Assembly: GCF_032229285.1 (NCBI RefSeq)
Contig: NZ_CP135084.1
Coordinates: 1,860,001 to 1,924,000 of the forward strand
Origin: Rheinheimera sp. MMS21-TC3
Lineage (GTDB): Bacteria; Pseudomonadota; Gammaproteobacteria; Enterobacterales; Alteromonadaceae
DNA: 64,000 bases
Direction: 5' to 3'
Below, piece by piece: positions 9,568 through 18,978 of the stretch. Made by a program: the position numbers and the translations under genes. The notes under the pieces are model-generated. The model saw nothing but the letters and a program-made list of their open reading frames with translations, was not told the DNA's origin and made no database searches. How positions within the stretch are numbered: position 1 is the stretch's first letter; the number at the start of each line of letters is the position of its first letter.

Positions 9568-11556
9568 ATGTTAAAGCCCAACCTTAGCCCCTTAAAATTT
9601 AGCCAAGCTGTCGGTTTTAGCGGGCTATTATTGGCACTTACCTTGATATTGCACAGTGCTTTCTCGCTTTGGTTTATATTAATAATATTTACTGCTTTAG
9701 GTTGGTTTTTATTGCAACAACAAGCTAATAATAACAACAAAGCTTTTTATAAAGTAACTGTGCTACAGGTTAATATCGCTGCAGCATTAATCTTACTAGC
9801 TTTAATTTTTACTATTCGCCAAGCAGGTGTGCTTAGCTTTATGCTGCAAATGCTTCTTCTGGCTGCAACATGCCGTTTGTTGTTACTGCAACGTGCAACC
9901 GAGCATCAGCAACTAATATGGGTGCAGTATTTTTTATTAGCAAGTTGCTTTATTTTGCATCAATCCATGTTAATGGCTTTAGTTATTTTTGCTTTAATAG
10001 GCCTAAATCTATATCTGCATTTTCAGCTGTTTGCTCCTGTTAAAGCAAGGTTACAACAGCGCTCTATCAGCCAAAGCCTGATAATTATTATTCCGCTATG
10101 GCTAGCAAGTTTTATTCTGTTCCCAAGGCTAGCGCCGTTTTGGCAAATACCTAATGTTAATATGGCCAGCACAGGACTTGGTGACACTATAGATCCAGGT
10201 AGTATTGAGCAACTGGTTCAAAATGACAGTGTGGCTTTTCGAGTCGAATTTGAGCAACATGCACCCGCCCAACATCAGTTATACTGGCGAGCTAAGCTAT
10301 ACGAATCTTTTGATGGCAGAAGTTGGCATGTTGTTGAGTCTGCAGATAAAGTTCAACCTACGCATGCAATAGCAGGCAAACAGTCTGTAAATACAACTAA
10401 GCAGCAACAGTTAACGTATAAGGTAATAGCCGAACCTAGTCAGCAACAAAGCTTATTTGCATTAGCAGATCCTGTGCAAAGTATGGGGCCTGTGCAAATT
10501 CTGCCAACGGGCATAGTGCAAGCCAATACTCTTATTAGCCAGCGTTTACCCTATCAAATAAGCAGTATAGAGCAACCAGTAACCTTAGTATCAAAAGCCG
10601 AGCAAACGCGTAACTTGAAGCTGGCTAACGGCAATAATGCTAGCAAGCAATTTGCTGAACAATTATTTAGCCGTTATCCTACTGCTGAAGGTTTTGTAGC
10701 AGCTTTAGCGGAGCACTTTAATCAAGAACCCTACTTTTATAGTCTTCGGCCACCTTTACTAGGTAAAAACAGTATTGACCAATTTATATTTGAAACAAGA
10801 ACCGGCTTTTGTAGCCATTACGCTTCTGCTGCTGCCTTTATGTTACGCAGTGTTGGCATAGCAGCAAGAGTAGTAGGTGGTTATCAAGGTGGTACTTGGT
10901 ATCCTGCACAAAACTATTTACAAGTAACTCAGCGTGAAGCCCATGCTTGGGTTGAATATTTAGTAGATGATAAATGGTATCGATTTGATCCCACCGCTGC
11001 AGTAGCACCAGAGCGTGTAATGCAAGATTTAAGCGCAGCGCTAACAGCAGAGCAGCGCTTGTTACTAAACTCAGGTTGGCAGCAGTTAAGTTGGGTAAAT
11101 GATTTGCGCCAACAATGGCGCCATCTAGATTATTATTGGTCAGTATGGGTATTAGGTTTTGATACTGAGCAACAGCTTGATATCTGGCGCACGCTAAAAC
11201 GCTACCTTTGGCAACTTGCCTTATCTATCTTAGTATTGTTTGCCATTATAGCTTTAATAATTATTGTATTAAAACGTAAAAAGCAACGCCATGGTCAAGC
11301 TGTAGCAACTTTATTAATGCAACAATATGTGCCCATATTATGGCAAAGCAAAGCGCAATCTAGCTCGGTAAGTGCTTATTTACAACAGCTTAGTCTAACT
11401 TACCCTAATGAAAGTGAATTATTAAATCAGCTAAGTAAGTGTTATGAACAAGCTTTATATCAGCAAGATGCTGCGGCGTTAGCTGCATTAAAACAGATGC
11501 TACGCCGCAATAAAAAGCGTTTACGCCGTTTCTTTAGAATGGTCCAAAATACGTAA
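9568..11556 (+). CDS. TgpA-like transmembrane transglutaminase-like protein
   Basis: A 662-residue protein. An N-terminal block of transmembrane helices (to about residue 187, DUF3488) precedes a periplasmic region with a transglutaminase-like domain whose triad reads Cys415 (T-G-F-C-S-H-Y), His459 (R-E-A-H-A-W-V-E) and Asp474 (F-D-P-T-A). A further transmembrane helix lies near 553-575 with a short cytoplasmic tail. This matches Pseudomonas TgpA, an essential inner-membrane protein linked there to MoxR and DUF58 genes. The start is six bases past the DUF58 stop. The last 36 bases overlap the convergent TIGR02647 gene. The cross-linking or protease substrate is unknown. Confidence 0.92.
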   Translation: MLKPNLSPLKFSQAVGFSGLLLALTLILHSAFSLWFILIIFTALGWFLLQQQANNNNKAFYKVTVLQVNIAAALILLALIFTIRQAGVLSFMLQMLLLAATCRLLLLQRATEHQQLIWVQYFLLASCFILHQSMLMALVIFALIGLNLYLHFQLFAPVKARLQQRSISQSLIIIIPLWLASFILFPRLAPFWQIPNVNMASTGLGDTIDPGSIEQLVQNDSVAFRVEFEQHAPAQHQLYWRAKLYESFDGRSWHVVESADKVQPTHAIAGKQSVNTTKQQQLTYKVIAEPSQQQSLFALADPVQSMGPVQILPTGIVQANTLISQRLPYQISSIEQPVTLVSKAEQTRNLKLANGNNASKQFAEQLFSRYPTAEGFVAALAEHFNQEPYFYSLRPPLLGKNSIDQFIFETRTGFCSHYASAAAFMLRSVGIAARVVGGYQGGTWYPAQNYLQVTQREAHAWVEYLVDDKWYRFDPTAAVAPERVMQDLSAALTAEQRLLLNSGWQQLSWVNDLRQQWRHLDYYWSVWVLGFDTEQQLDIWRTLKRYLWQLALSILVLFAIIALIIIVLKRKKQRHGQAVATLLMQQYVPILWQSKAQSSSVSAYLQQLSLTYPNESELLNQLSKCYEQALYQQDAAALAALKQMLRRNKKRLRRFFRMVQNT

Positions 11557-11769
11557 GGCCGCTTGCAGATGCTCGGCACAATGGATACCTAGCTCGGTTA
11601 AATAACCACCATCTGGTTGATTAACTAATCCCTTGGCAAATAATCGTTCGATGGCTTGTTTGGTTTCACTATCAGCAGTTTGATGCACTTTTAAACCTTC
11701 CATAATACTATCAAGATTATAAAGCATCAAAATTCGCATCTCTGCTGTTAAATCAGGTGTTATTGACAT
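11521..11769 (-). CDS. TIGR02647-family small protein
   Basis: An 82-residue acidic protein. The core L-T-x-E-M-R-I-L-M-L-Y-N-L-D-S, the E-G-L-K-V-H segment and the G-L-V-N-Q-P-D-G-G-Y-L-T-E-L-G motif match the TIGR02647 family, which is widespread in marine gammaproteobacteria and has no assigned function. The motif set suggests a small winged-helix-like fold, which is speculation. Its 3' end overlaps the tail of the transglutaminase gene by 36 bases on the opposite strand, so the two mRNAs are complementary there. Confidence 0.8.
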   Translation of the reverse strand: MSITPDLTAEMRILMLYNLDSIMEGLKVHQTADSETKQAIERLFAKGLVNQPDGGYLTELGIHCAEHLQAALRILDHSKETA

Positions 11770-11849
11770 AATGACATCCCCGTTTAGTTAGACACTCCAC
11801 CATAGTCTGCATTAAGGGCAAAGAAAAGCTTTAGTCTTTACTTTTATGA

Positions 11850-11885
11850 AATAAAAAGCCCAGTCATTTATAGGATGACTGGGCT
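11850..11885 (-). terminator. Intrinsic terminator of the tricorn-like protease gene
   Basis: A perfect 11-bp stem (AGCCCAGTCAT at 11857-11867 with its complement at 11875-11885, 7-nt loop) followed on the minus strand by TTTTT. It begins 22 bases past the protease stop. Confidence 0.9.
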
Positions 11886-11906
11886 GCTGCAGTTTAAGTT
11901 TTTAGC

Positions 11907-14900
11907 TTAAAGCCGTTGAGCATCAGCTGCTATACCGGTTTTAGGCATAGTTGCTTTTAACGGTGTGATAGGTTCTTGGAATAACTTTTTATTTAAGAAA
12001 TCTACAGCTTGCTGTAATTGCGCATCAGTACCTTGGAAAGTGGCAAATGGCATATTATCTACTTCAATATCTGGGCTAACACCATAACCTTCAATTATCC
12101 AGCTACCATCCATTGCATACTGAGCTGTTTCAGCCACTCTAGCCATACCATTATCACTTAAACTGTTGCGGCCTGTTAACCAAACACCGGCACCTGATGT
12201 ACGCTTACCCACTAAAGGCGCTAGGCCTAACGTTTTAATACCAGCGGAGAAGGTTTCACCATCAGAGTAAGTAAGCTGATCCGTTAACACCACTAAGTGA
12301 CCGCGGAAAGTTTGCTGCATATTGGTATAGGCACTACCTTGAGTCGGTTGCCAAAAAGCCCAAGCTTTACGCAATAGCTTTTCAATAATCCAACTATCAA
12401 TATTACCGCCACGGTTACGTCTAACATCTATAATTAAGCCCTTTTTATCATAGTTAGCGTAAAATTCACGGGCAAAATTAGCAATATCATTAGCACCCAT
12501 GGCATACAAGTGTAAGTAGCCAAACTCATTATTACTTTGCTCTGATACTTTTTGTTGGTTATGCCATACCCAGTCTTGATAACGTAAGTGACTGTCATAA
12601 CCAGTAGGAATTGCTACGGTTTGCCAAGTGTTCTTACCACGTTGCACATTAAGTAAAACCTGCTTACCTGCTTGGTTACGTAACTGCTGCACTAAATCAG
12701 CTTCATTAGTAACCTTAACACCATTAATGGCAGTAATAACATCACCTTCACTGATATTCACACCAGGTTTAGCTAAAGGAGAAAGCATAGATAACACTTC
12801 AGGATCAGAATGATAAATATGCTCAACCTTTAACCCTGACTTATCAGATACAAATTGTGCACCTAAATTAGCCATCTTAGGCTGAACATCTGTTTTACGA
12901 TAATCCCCACCTCGAACTTGAGAATGCAGCGCATTTAGCTCACCCATCATTTGACCAAAAACATCATCTAACTCGTAACGGTCGGTTACCCGATCAACTA
13001 AAGGTTGATATTTTTCTTTACTGGCCTGCCAATCAAGTCCACGCATACCTTTATCAAACAAGAAGTCACGGTGCATACGCCAAGCATCAACAAACATTTG
13101 TTGCCATTCATCTTTTGGCGATAACGCTAGTTGCCAGCTGTTTATATTTAAATAGTTATGCTTTAAATCATTAGGCAGCTTAGCGCCTGCCCCTACTACC
13201 AACATACCAGCATTGCCACCTTTAGTAGGTTGGCGTAAAAACAATAACTTGCCATCGTTAGCTAATTGATAATCTGCAACCTCGGGCGCATAAGTCTCAA
13301 CTTTTGCTGACGTACGGCTAAACTCAACTTGCTTTAAGCTACGGCTGCGGCCAGCGCTGTCTAGCATATATAAGCGACTATCGTTTGCTGCTAATTTATA
13401 ATAGTTACCTGCTGCAATCGGTACTTGCCATAAGCGTTGTTGGATACCATCCCAATCTACCAATGAACCTTTTTTACCCTCACGACTTTTTTGAGCAGCT
13501 TTATCATCGCAAACTTCTATTTCTTGCTCAGGCCTAAAAGCAAAACAAGCTTGTTGCTTTAAGCTTACTGCATAAATTTCATTACGGTTGCCAAACATAG
13601 GTCCCATATTTCGATCACCCCAAGGGCTACTTGGGGTCGCAACCAATTTACGATCTGACACAAAATATAACCACAGGCCATCTGAGCTAATCGCTGATGA
13701 AAATGAATTGTATTTATCTGAAGTAATTAGTTCAGACTTTTTATCCGCTAAACTATATAAACCTACACGTACACGTTCTGCATTAGCAGGGTTAAAGGTA
13801 AAGGTTAATAATTGGCTATCTGCAGACCATGACAAATCATTGTAAGGTCTTAAGCCAATGCCCCCTTCATAAATCTTAGTATTTTTACCGTTCTTGAGAT
13901 CTAATAACCACAGGTCACCCGCTTTGTCATCGTGTGCGATATAATTACCATCTGGCGACAACGATAACTGCCAACGGTGATCGCTGCTATTTTTGGTTAA
14001 TTGACTATGGTTTTTACTACCGTCTGCGGCAAAGCGCCAAATCTCATTTTCACCACTAGCATCATTAATGGCGTAAACCCAATTACCATCTTTACTTAAA
14101 ATAGCATCTCTTGAGCGACTATTAGCCGGCGTATCTACCTGCACTAAACGACGATTACCTGTAGAACTAATGACTATTTGGCCACGCGCAGTAATAGCTG
14201 CTGCTTGGCTCTTGGCAGTTTGGCTTTGATAATTGGCGCTGGTTAAATAATTTAATGGCTTATCAAGCCAACGTTCACGTTGTTGCACACGATCAGAAGC
14301 TAAAGCTATGCTAACAGGCTTAGTGGTATTGTCACGGACATTAAATAGATGTAAATCCGCACCTAGTTGATAAACAATTTGGCCATCAGACATGCTGGCA
14401 CGACCTATGCGCCAATCCTTATAAAAACTGTGTTGCCGGAACTCTTTGCCCTGTGCATCCACTGACCAAATATTACTATTACCATCAGCATCACTTATAA
14501 AGTACACCCGATTTTGATAATACATTGGCTGACTAATATTACCTTGATGATTTTTACTTAGTAAAACAGCTTCTTGTTTAGAGCCCATTTGCCAACGCCA
14601 TAGCTCACCCATAGCGCCACCACGATATACTTTAGTATTATCACCGTACAAAGAGACACCAAAACGAGTAAAGAATAGCTGATTCCCCTTCTCATCTAAG
14701 CTACCACCAGAGGCATCTGCTAATGGGATAGTTTCGTGCTGTAAAGATTTAGGATCGACTGTTTTCAACGTCCAGTAATGTGTTGGGCCAATACCACTAT
14801 CAGTACTGTATAAAATTCTACCATCGCTTAACCATTGTTGAATTTTAACATTACTGTTTTCAAAGCTTAAACGTTGCGCGCTACCACCTGCTAAAGGCAT

Positions 14901-15173
14901 GATATAAATCTCATTAGCGCCTTCATAATTAGCAACAAAAGCAACCTGCTTACCATCTGGTGAAATAGTAGCTTGAGTTTCTTGGGCTAAATGGCTAGTA
15001 ATACGCCGAGCATCGGCATTCTCTGTGCTGGCTTGCCATAAATCACCTTCGGCAGTAAAAATAATTTGCTGGTTATGTAAAGTTGGTGAACGGTAATAGC
15101 CCTCAGCAGCCTGAGTTGTACCCATAAGACAGGCCAATAAGGCTGAACTAAGTAAGGAATATCGTAATTTCAT
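11907..15173 (-). CDS. Tricorn-like secreted S41 protease
   Basis: A 1088-residue protein with a Sec signal peptide (residues 1-22, cut likely after T-Q-A). The N-terminal half is WD40/TolB-like beta-propeller repeats with many S-x-D-G-K/N-x-x-x-Y/F motifs, as in archaeal tricorn protease. A PDZ domain follows (I-S-E-G-D-V-I-T-A-I-N-G-V near 800), then the S41 tail-specific protease domain with the nucleophile in T-Y-S-D-G-E, Ser970. It should act in the periplasm on peptides. It ends at a strong terminator and appears to be a single-gene unit. The propeller plus PDZ plus S41 order distinguishes it from prolyl oligopeptidases. Confidence 0.9.
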   Translation of the reverse strand: MKLRYSLLSSALLACLMGTTQAAEGYYRSPTLHNQQIIFTAEGDLWQASTENADARRITSHLAQETQATISPDGKQVAFVANYEGANEIYIMPLAGGSAQRLSFENSNVKIQQWLSDGRILYSTDSGIGPTHYWTLKTVDPKSLQHETIPLADASGGSLDEKGNQLFFTRFGVSLYGDNTKVYRGGAMGELWRWQMGSKQEAVLLSKNHQGNISQPMYYQNRVYFISDADGNSNIWSVDAQGKEFRQHSFYKDWRIGRASMSDGQIVYQLGADLHLFNVRDNTTKPVSIALASDRVQQRERWLDKPLNYLTSANYQSQTAKSQAAAITARGQIVISSTGNRRLVQVDTPANSRSRDAILSKDGNWVYAINDASGENEIWRFAADGSKNHSQLTKNSSDHRWQLSLSPDGNYIAHDDKAGDLWLLDLKNGKNTKIYEGGIGLRPYNDLSWSADSQLLTFTFNPANAERVRVGLYSLADKKSELITSDKYNSFSSAISSDGLWLYFVSDRKLVATPSSPWGDRNMGPMFGNRNEIYAVSLKQQACFAFRPEQEIEVCDDKAAQKSREGKKGSLVDWDGIQQRLWQVPIAAGNYYKLAANDSRLYMLDSAGRSRSLKQVEFSRTSAKVETYAPEVADYQLANDGKLLFLRQPTKGGNAGMLVVGAGAKLPNDLKHNYLNINSWQLALSPKDEWQQMFVDAWRMHRDFLFDKGMRGLDWQASKEKYQPLVDRVTDRYELDDVFGQMMGELNALHSQVRGGDYRKTDVQPKMANLGAQFVSDKSGLKVEHIYHSDPEVLSMLSPLAKPGVNISEGDVITAINGVKVTNEADLVQQLRNQAGKQVLLNVQRGKNTWQTVAIPTGYDSHLRYQDWVWHNQQKVSEQSNNEFGYLHLYAMGANDIANFAREFYANYDKKGLIIDVRRNRGGNIDSWIIEKLLRKAWAFWQPTQGSAYTNMQQTFRGHLVVLTDQLTYSDGETFSAGIKTLGLAPLVGKRTSGAGVWLTGRNSLSDNGMARVAETAQYAMDGSWIIEGYGVSPDIEVDNMPFATFQGTDAQLQQAVDFLNKKLFQEPITPLKATMPKTGIAADAQRL

Positions 15174-15241
15174 AATAGCCTCGATTATATTTAATATTTT
15201 TATTTTACCGCCACACGTTAGCAGAATCGCAATCTTTGACC

Positions 15242-15263
15242 AATAAAAAGCGATAAACCGCTT
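15242..15263 (-). terminator. Probable terminator of the class V aminotransferase gene
   Basis: On the minus strand AAGCG and CGCTT (15263-15248) form a short stem followed by TTTTTATT. The stem is only 5 bp, so this is a moderate call; it lies about 28 bases past the aminotransferase stop. Confidence 0.45.
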
Positions 15264-15291
15264 GATTAGATTGATGAAAAAAATTATTAAG

Positions 15292-16425
15292 TTACTTAGC
15301 TAACGCTGTTTGCAAGGCTTGTAGGCATAAAGCAATATTTTCTCGCTTAGCCGCATAGCCCATTAAACCAATCCGCCATGCTTTGCCTGCTAAATCGCCT
15401 AAGCCTGCACCTATTTCTAAGTTGTAGTCTTCTAGTAGTTGTTTACGCACTAAAGCATCATTTACGCCCTGCGGGATATAAACTGCATTTAACTGCGGCA
15501 GTCTTGAGGCCTCATCTACTACAAAGGTTAAGCCTAAAGCTTGTAAGCCTGCTTTTAGTAATTGATGCATCTGTGTATGACGCTGCCAAGCTTGCTCTAA
15601 GCCTTCAGCGGCTAATAAACGCAATGCTTCATGCAAGGCATATAAGGCATTAACGGGTGCAGTATGGTGATAGCTACGCTTAGCACCACCACTCCAATAA
15701 GCCATAACTAAGCTTTGGTCTAAAAACCAACTTTGTACTGGCACAGTCCGGGCTTTAATTACTGCAACAGCAGCCGGAGAAAAGGATACAGGTGATAAAC
15801 CAGGCACACAGGATAAGCATTTTTGGCTGCCAGCATAAACTGCATCAATGCCCCACTTATCAACACGTAGCTCAGAGCCACCTAAAGAGGTAACGGCATC
15901 TACTATAGATAAACAATTATATTTTTTAGCTAAAGCACATAAAGTTTTAGCGTCCGATAAAGCACCAGTTGAGGTTTCAGCATGAACAAAAGCCACAAAC
16001 TTTGCTTCAGGATGGGCTTTTAAAGCCTGCTCTAATTTTTCAGGCGAAACAGGTTCACCCCAAGCATTATCTACGGTAATAGCTATACCACCGCAACGCT
16101 CTACGTTTTGTCGCATCCGCTCGCCAAAGACACCATTGCGACAAACTATAACGCTATCACCTGGCTGTAATAAATTAACAAAACAGGTTTCCATACCTGC
16201 GCTGCCCGGTGCCGACACGGCTAATGTCATGTCATTACGGGTTTGAAAGGCATATTGTAACAATTGTTTCAGCTCATCCATCATGCTAATAAATAATGGA
16301 TCTAAATGGCCTACAGTAGGTTTGGCTTGAGCAGCTAATACTTGGGGATGGACATCAGATGGGCCTGGCCCCATTAAAATTCTTCGTGGCGGATTAAAAG
16401 CCGCAATAGTGGGTGGATTAAGCAT
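15292..16425 (-). CDS. Class V aminotransferase (serine-pyruvate / alanine-glyoxylate type)
   Basis: A 377-residue PLP enzyme of the AGXT/SPT group. It starts with the family signature M-G-P-G-P-S-D-V-H-P near residue 18, has S-A-P-G-S-A-G-M-E at ~69, H-A-E-T-S-T-G-A near 148, and the PLP lysine in G-S-Q-K-C-L-S near 200. Members transaminate glyoxylate using alanine or serine, or act in serine/glycine metabolism. The neighbours give no pathway context, so the substrate pair is unresolved. The ATG at 16425 follows an AGGAG site. Confidence 0.88.
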   Translation of the reverse strand: MLNPPTIAAFNPPRRILMGPGPSDVHPQVLAAQAKPTVGHLDPLFISMMDELKQLLQYAFQTRNDMTLAVSAPGSAGMETCFVNLLQPGDSVIVCRNGVFGERMRQNVERCGGIAITVDNAWGEPVSPEKLEQALKAHPEAKFVAFVHAETSTGALSDAKTLCALAKKYNCLSIVDAVTSLGGSELRVDKWGIDAVYAGSQKCLSCVPGLSPVSFSPAAVAVIKARTVPVQSWFLDQSLVMAYWSGGAKRSYHHTAPVNALYALHEALRLLAAEGLEQAWQRHTQMHQLLKAGLQALGLTFVVDEASRLPQLNAVYIPQGVNDALVRKQLLEDYNLEIGAGLGDLAGKAWRIGLMGYAAKRENIALCLQALQTALAK

Positions 16426-16625
16426 AAAAGCTCCTAATGTAATACAAGTATAAGAATTAGAAATACTTTTAATGTAACAAATATTGCTAGGACTAACAGC
16501 TAGTCATATTGATAACCAGTATTCAAGATAACAATAGTCACCCTAAGACGGCACTATGAGTTATAATAGGACTTTAATATGCTTATTAGCTGTTTTTATT
16601 CAAGTTTTTAATTAGGAAATTTGTC

Positions 16626-16964
16626 ATGTCTACTTTACCAGCCTGCCCTAAATGCGCATCTGAATATACCTATGAAGATGGTGTATTATTTATTTGTCCA
16701 GAATGTGCTCATGAATGGTCTGCTGATACAACAGCAACAGAAAGTGATAGCAAAGTTATTCGAGACTCAGCAGGAAATGAACTGCAAGACGGTGATACTG
16801 TAACTGTAATTAAAGATTTAAAAGTTAAAGGCTCATCATCTGTAGTTAAAATTGGCACTAAAGTAAAAAATATTCGCTTAGTAGATGCCGATCACGATAT
16901 TGATTGTAAAATTGATGGTTTTGGCCAAATGAGTTTAAAGTCTGAGTTTGTGCGTAAAGTATAA
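16626..16964 (+). CDS. yjdM: YjdM/PhnA-family zinc-ribbon protein
   Basis: A 112-residue protein. The N-terminal zinc ribbon has C-P-K-C (residues 7-10) and C-P-E-C near 24-27, followed by the PhnA/YjdM domain with [23 protein letters not shown] and ending in K-S-E-F-V-R-K-V. Despite the old name PhnA, E. coli YjdM is not phosphonoacetate hydrolase and its role is unclear. The ATG at 16626 has an AGGAAA site. It is monocistronic and ends in a strong terminator. Confidence 0.93.
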   Translation: MSTLPACPKCASEYTYEDGVLFICPECAHEWSADTTATESDSKVIRDSAGNELQDGDTVTVIKDLKVKGSSSVVKIGTKVKNIRLVDADHDIDCKIDGFGQMSLKSEFVRKV

Positions 16965-16970
16965 ACTTAT

Positions 16971-17018
16971 AAAAGCCACAGAACTTCTAACTAATAGAAT
17001 AGCTCTGTGGCTTTTTTA
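16971..17018 (+). terminator. Terminator of yjdM, possibly bidirectional
   Basis: AAAAGCCACAGA and TCTGTGGCTTTT pair in a long stem, with a loop that can form extra internal pairs, followed by a T run on the plus strand. The A run at the left gives T residues for transcripts of the convergent luciferase-like gene, whose stop is at 17029. Confidence 0.85.
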
Positions 17019-17028
17019 TACTCCAGTA

Positions 17029-18033
17029 TTAATTCGCTAGCTTAGCCTGCATTGCCAGTTCGAAACTGCGCAACCTATCGCTTACATCATATAAATCACA
17101 AGTGAAAATTAATTCATCTGCTTGGGTTTCACTAACAATAGCTTTTAACTTAGCTTTTATTTTCTCTGGACCACCTACGACAGCCATTGCAAAGAAGTTA
17201 GCTACAGCTTGTTGTTCATGCGGTAACCACAAGCCAGCCATACTGGATACCGGCGGTTTCATCTTTAACGAGTCACCTCGGACTAAAGATAAAATACGTT
17301 GATAACTAGTAGTTACTAAATAGTCAGCCTGCTCATCACTATCAGCCGCGACCAGAGGGATCCCCAACATCACATAAGGTTTCGCTAACTGCGCCGAGGG
17401 CTTAAAGTTTTCACGATATAAGCTTATAGCTTGTTGCATAAAACGTGGTGCAAAATGTGAAGCAAAAGCATAAGGCAACCCTTGTTCAGCTGCAAGCTGA
17501 GCACTAAATAAGCTAGAGCCTAACAACCAAAGCGGCACTTTAGTACCATTCCCGGGTGTAGCCACTACGCGCTGCCCCTGTTGGGCATCGTTTAAATAGC
17601 GTTGTAGTTCTGCCACATCTTGCGGAAAATCTTCAGCGCTACCGCTGCGAGCACGCCTTAGTGCATGAGCGGTATATTGATCTGTACCAGGTGCCCTGCC
17701 TAAACCTAAGTCAATTCGACCAGGATATAAAGTTTCAAGGGTACCAAATTGTTCTGCAATAACTAAAGGCGCATGATTAGGTAGCATAATACCACCAGAG
17801 CCTAAACGAATACTGGTGGTACCCGCAGCAAGATAGCCAAGTAAAACAGCCACTGCAGAACTGGCTATCCCATCCATATTATGATGTTCTGCCACCCAAA
17901 AGCGCGCATAGCCTAATCCTTCAACATGTTTAGCTAAGACTAAGGCATTATGTAAAGCTTCAGCCGTAGTGCCCTTGTCACGCACTGGCGCTAACTCAAG
18001 CACTGACAGCTTAACCTTGGTTAAATTAGTCAC
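17029..18033 (-). CDS. Luciferase-like (LLM) flavin-dependent oxidoreductase, YhbW-like
   Basis: A 334-residue protein of the bacterial luciferase-like superfamily. It has the opening L-S-V-L-E-L-A-P-V, then [12 protein letters not shown] near 42-53, [10 protein letters not shown] near 78-87 and D-L-G-L-G-R-A-P-G near 107-115, all typical of the group 1 family that includes E. coli YhbW. Such enzymes use FMN/F420 to oxidise diverse substrates; the substrate is unknown. The start is GTG and its GGAGGG site lies inside the last codons of htpX, whose stop directly abuts it, so the two are translationally coupled. Confidence 0.88.
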   Translation of the reverse strand: MTNLTKVKLSVLELAPVRDKGTTAEALHNALVLAKHVEGLGYARFWVAEHHNMDGIASSAVAVLLGYLAAGTTSIRLGSGGIMLPNHAPLVIAEQFGTLETLYPGRIDLGLGRAPGTDQYTAHALRRARSGSAEDFPQDVAELQRYLNDAQQGQRVVATPGNGTKVPLWLLGSSLFSAQLAAEQGLPYAFASHFAPRFMQQAISLYRENFKPSAQLAKPYVMLGIPLVAADSDEQADYLVTTSYQRILSLVRGDSLKMKPPVSSMAGLWLPHEQQAVANFFAMAVVGGPEKIKAKLKAIVSETQADELIFTCDLYDVSDRLRSFELAMQAKLAN

Positions 18034-18900
18034 TTAAAACCCTCCGCTTCGTAAAGCAGCAATACGTTTTTCTAATGGCGGATGACTTAAAAATAACTCA
18101 GATTTTTTGGCGCCACTGGCAATACCAAAGGCCATCATACTGCCTTCTAAATGACTCTCTGAATTATGTTTTAATCGCTCTAAAGCTGCAATCATCTTGT
18201 TAGGCCCTTCAATTCTGGCCGCACCGGCATCGGCACGGTATTCACGTTGGCGTGAAAACCACATAACGATAATACTAGCCAAGACACCAAACACCATTTC
18301 TAGCGCGAACACAGTGGCATAATAAGCAAAGCCACCGCCAGAGTTGTTATTATTACTATTGTTATTTAGCATACCGGCAATTAAGCGAGCGAAGAAAATA
18401 ACAAAGGTGTTCACCACACCTTGGATCAGGGTTAAGGTTACCATGTCGCCATTGGCGACGTGTGAAATTTCATGGGCTAAAACTGCTTCTACTTCTTCTT
18501 GGCGCATATTGCGTAACAAACCAGTACTGACAGCGACTAAAGCATTATTACGATTCATGCCCGTGGCAAAAGCATTCATTTCAGGTGAGTCATAAATTGC
18601 CACTTCAGGCATACCAATATTGGCCGTTTTAGCTTGACGAGCAACAGTACTCATTAACCATTGCTCGGTGGCATTGCGTGGCTGCTCTATTACTACAGCA
18701 CCCGTTGAGCGCTTAGCCATCCATTTTGAGATAGCTAATGAGATAAAAGAACCACCAAAACCAAAGATTGCTGCAAAAACTAATAAGCCACTAATACTAC
18801 TGCGATCAACTCCCAGCATACTAAACACAACATTAAGCACTATGCTCAATACCGCTATTACGGCTAAGTTAGTTAATAAAAATAACAAGACTCTTTTCAC
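18034..18900 (-). CDS. htpX: Membrane metalloprotease HtpX
   Basis: A 288-residue M48B inner-membrane zinc protease. Two N-terminal transmembrane helices (about 5-30 and 38-58) precede the cytoplasmic active site H-E-I-S-H (His143, Glu144, His147). Two further helices follow (near 155-180 and 193-215), and the third zinc ligand is expected in the E-Y-R-A-D segment. HtpX degrades misfolded membrane proteins with FtsH and is usually under Cpx or heat-shock control; no such box was identified here. The start is GTG with AAGG upstream. It is followed without gap by the luciferase-like gene. Confidence 0.96.
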   Translation of the reverse strand: MKRVLLFLLTNLAVIAVLSIVLNVVFSMLGVDRSSISGLLVFAAIFGFGGSFISLAISKWMAKRSTGAVVIEQPRNATEQWLMSTVARQAKTANIGMPEVAIYDSPEMNAFATGMNRNNALVAVSTGLLRNMRQEEVEAVLAHEISHVANGDMVTLTLIQGVVNTFVIFFARLIAGMLNNNSNNNNSGGGFAYYATVFALEMVFGVLASIIVMWFSRQREYRADAGAARIEGPNKMIAALERLKHNSESHLEGSMMAFGIASGAKKSELFLSHPPLEKRIAALRSGGF

Positions 18901-18978
18901 GCTTTACTACCTTTTAAGTTTAAAAATCCAGAACTGTACTTAATATGGGGGCGCGTGAGGTGTTTTCAAATAGTTTAG

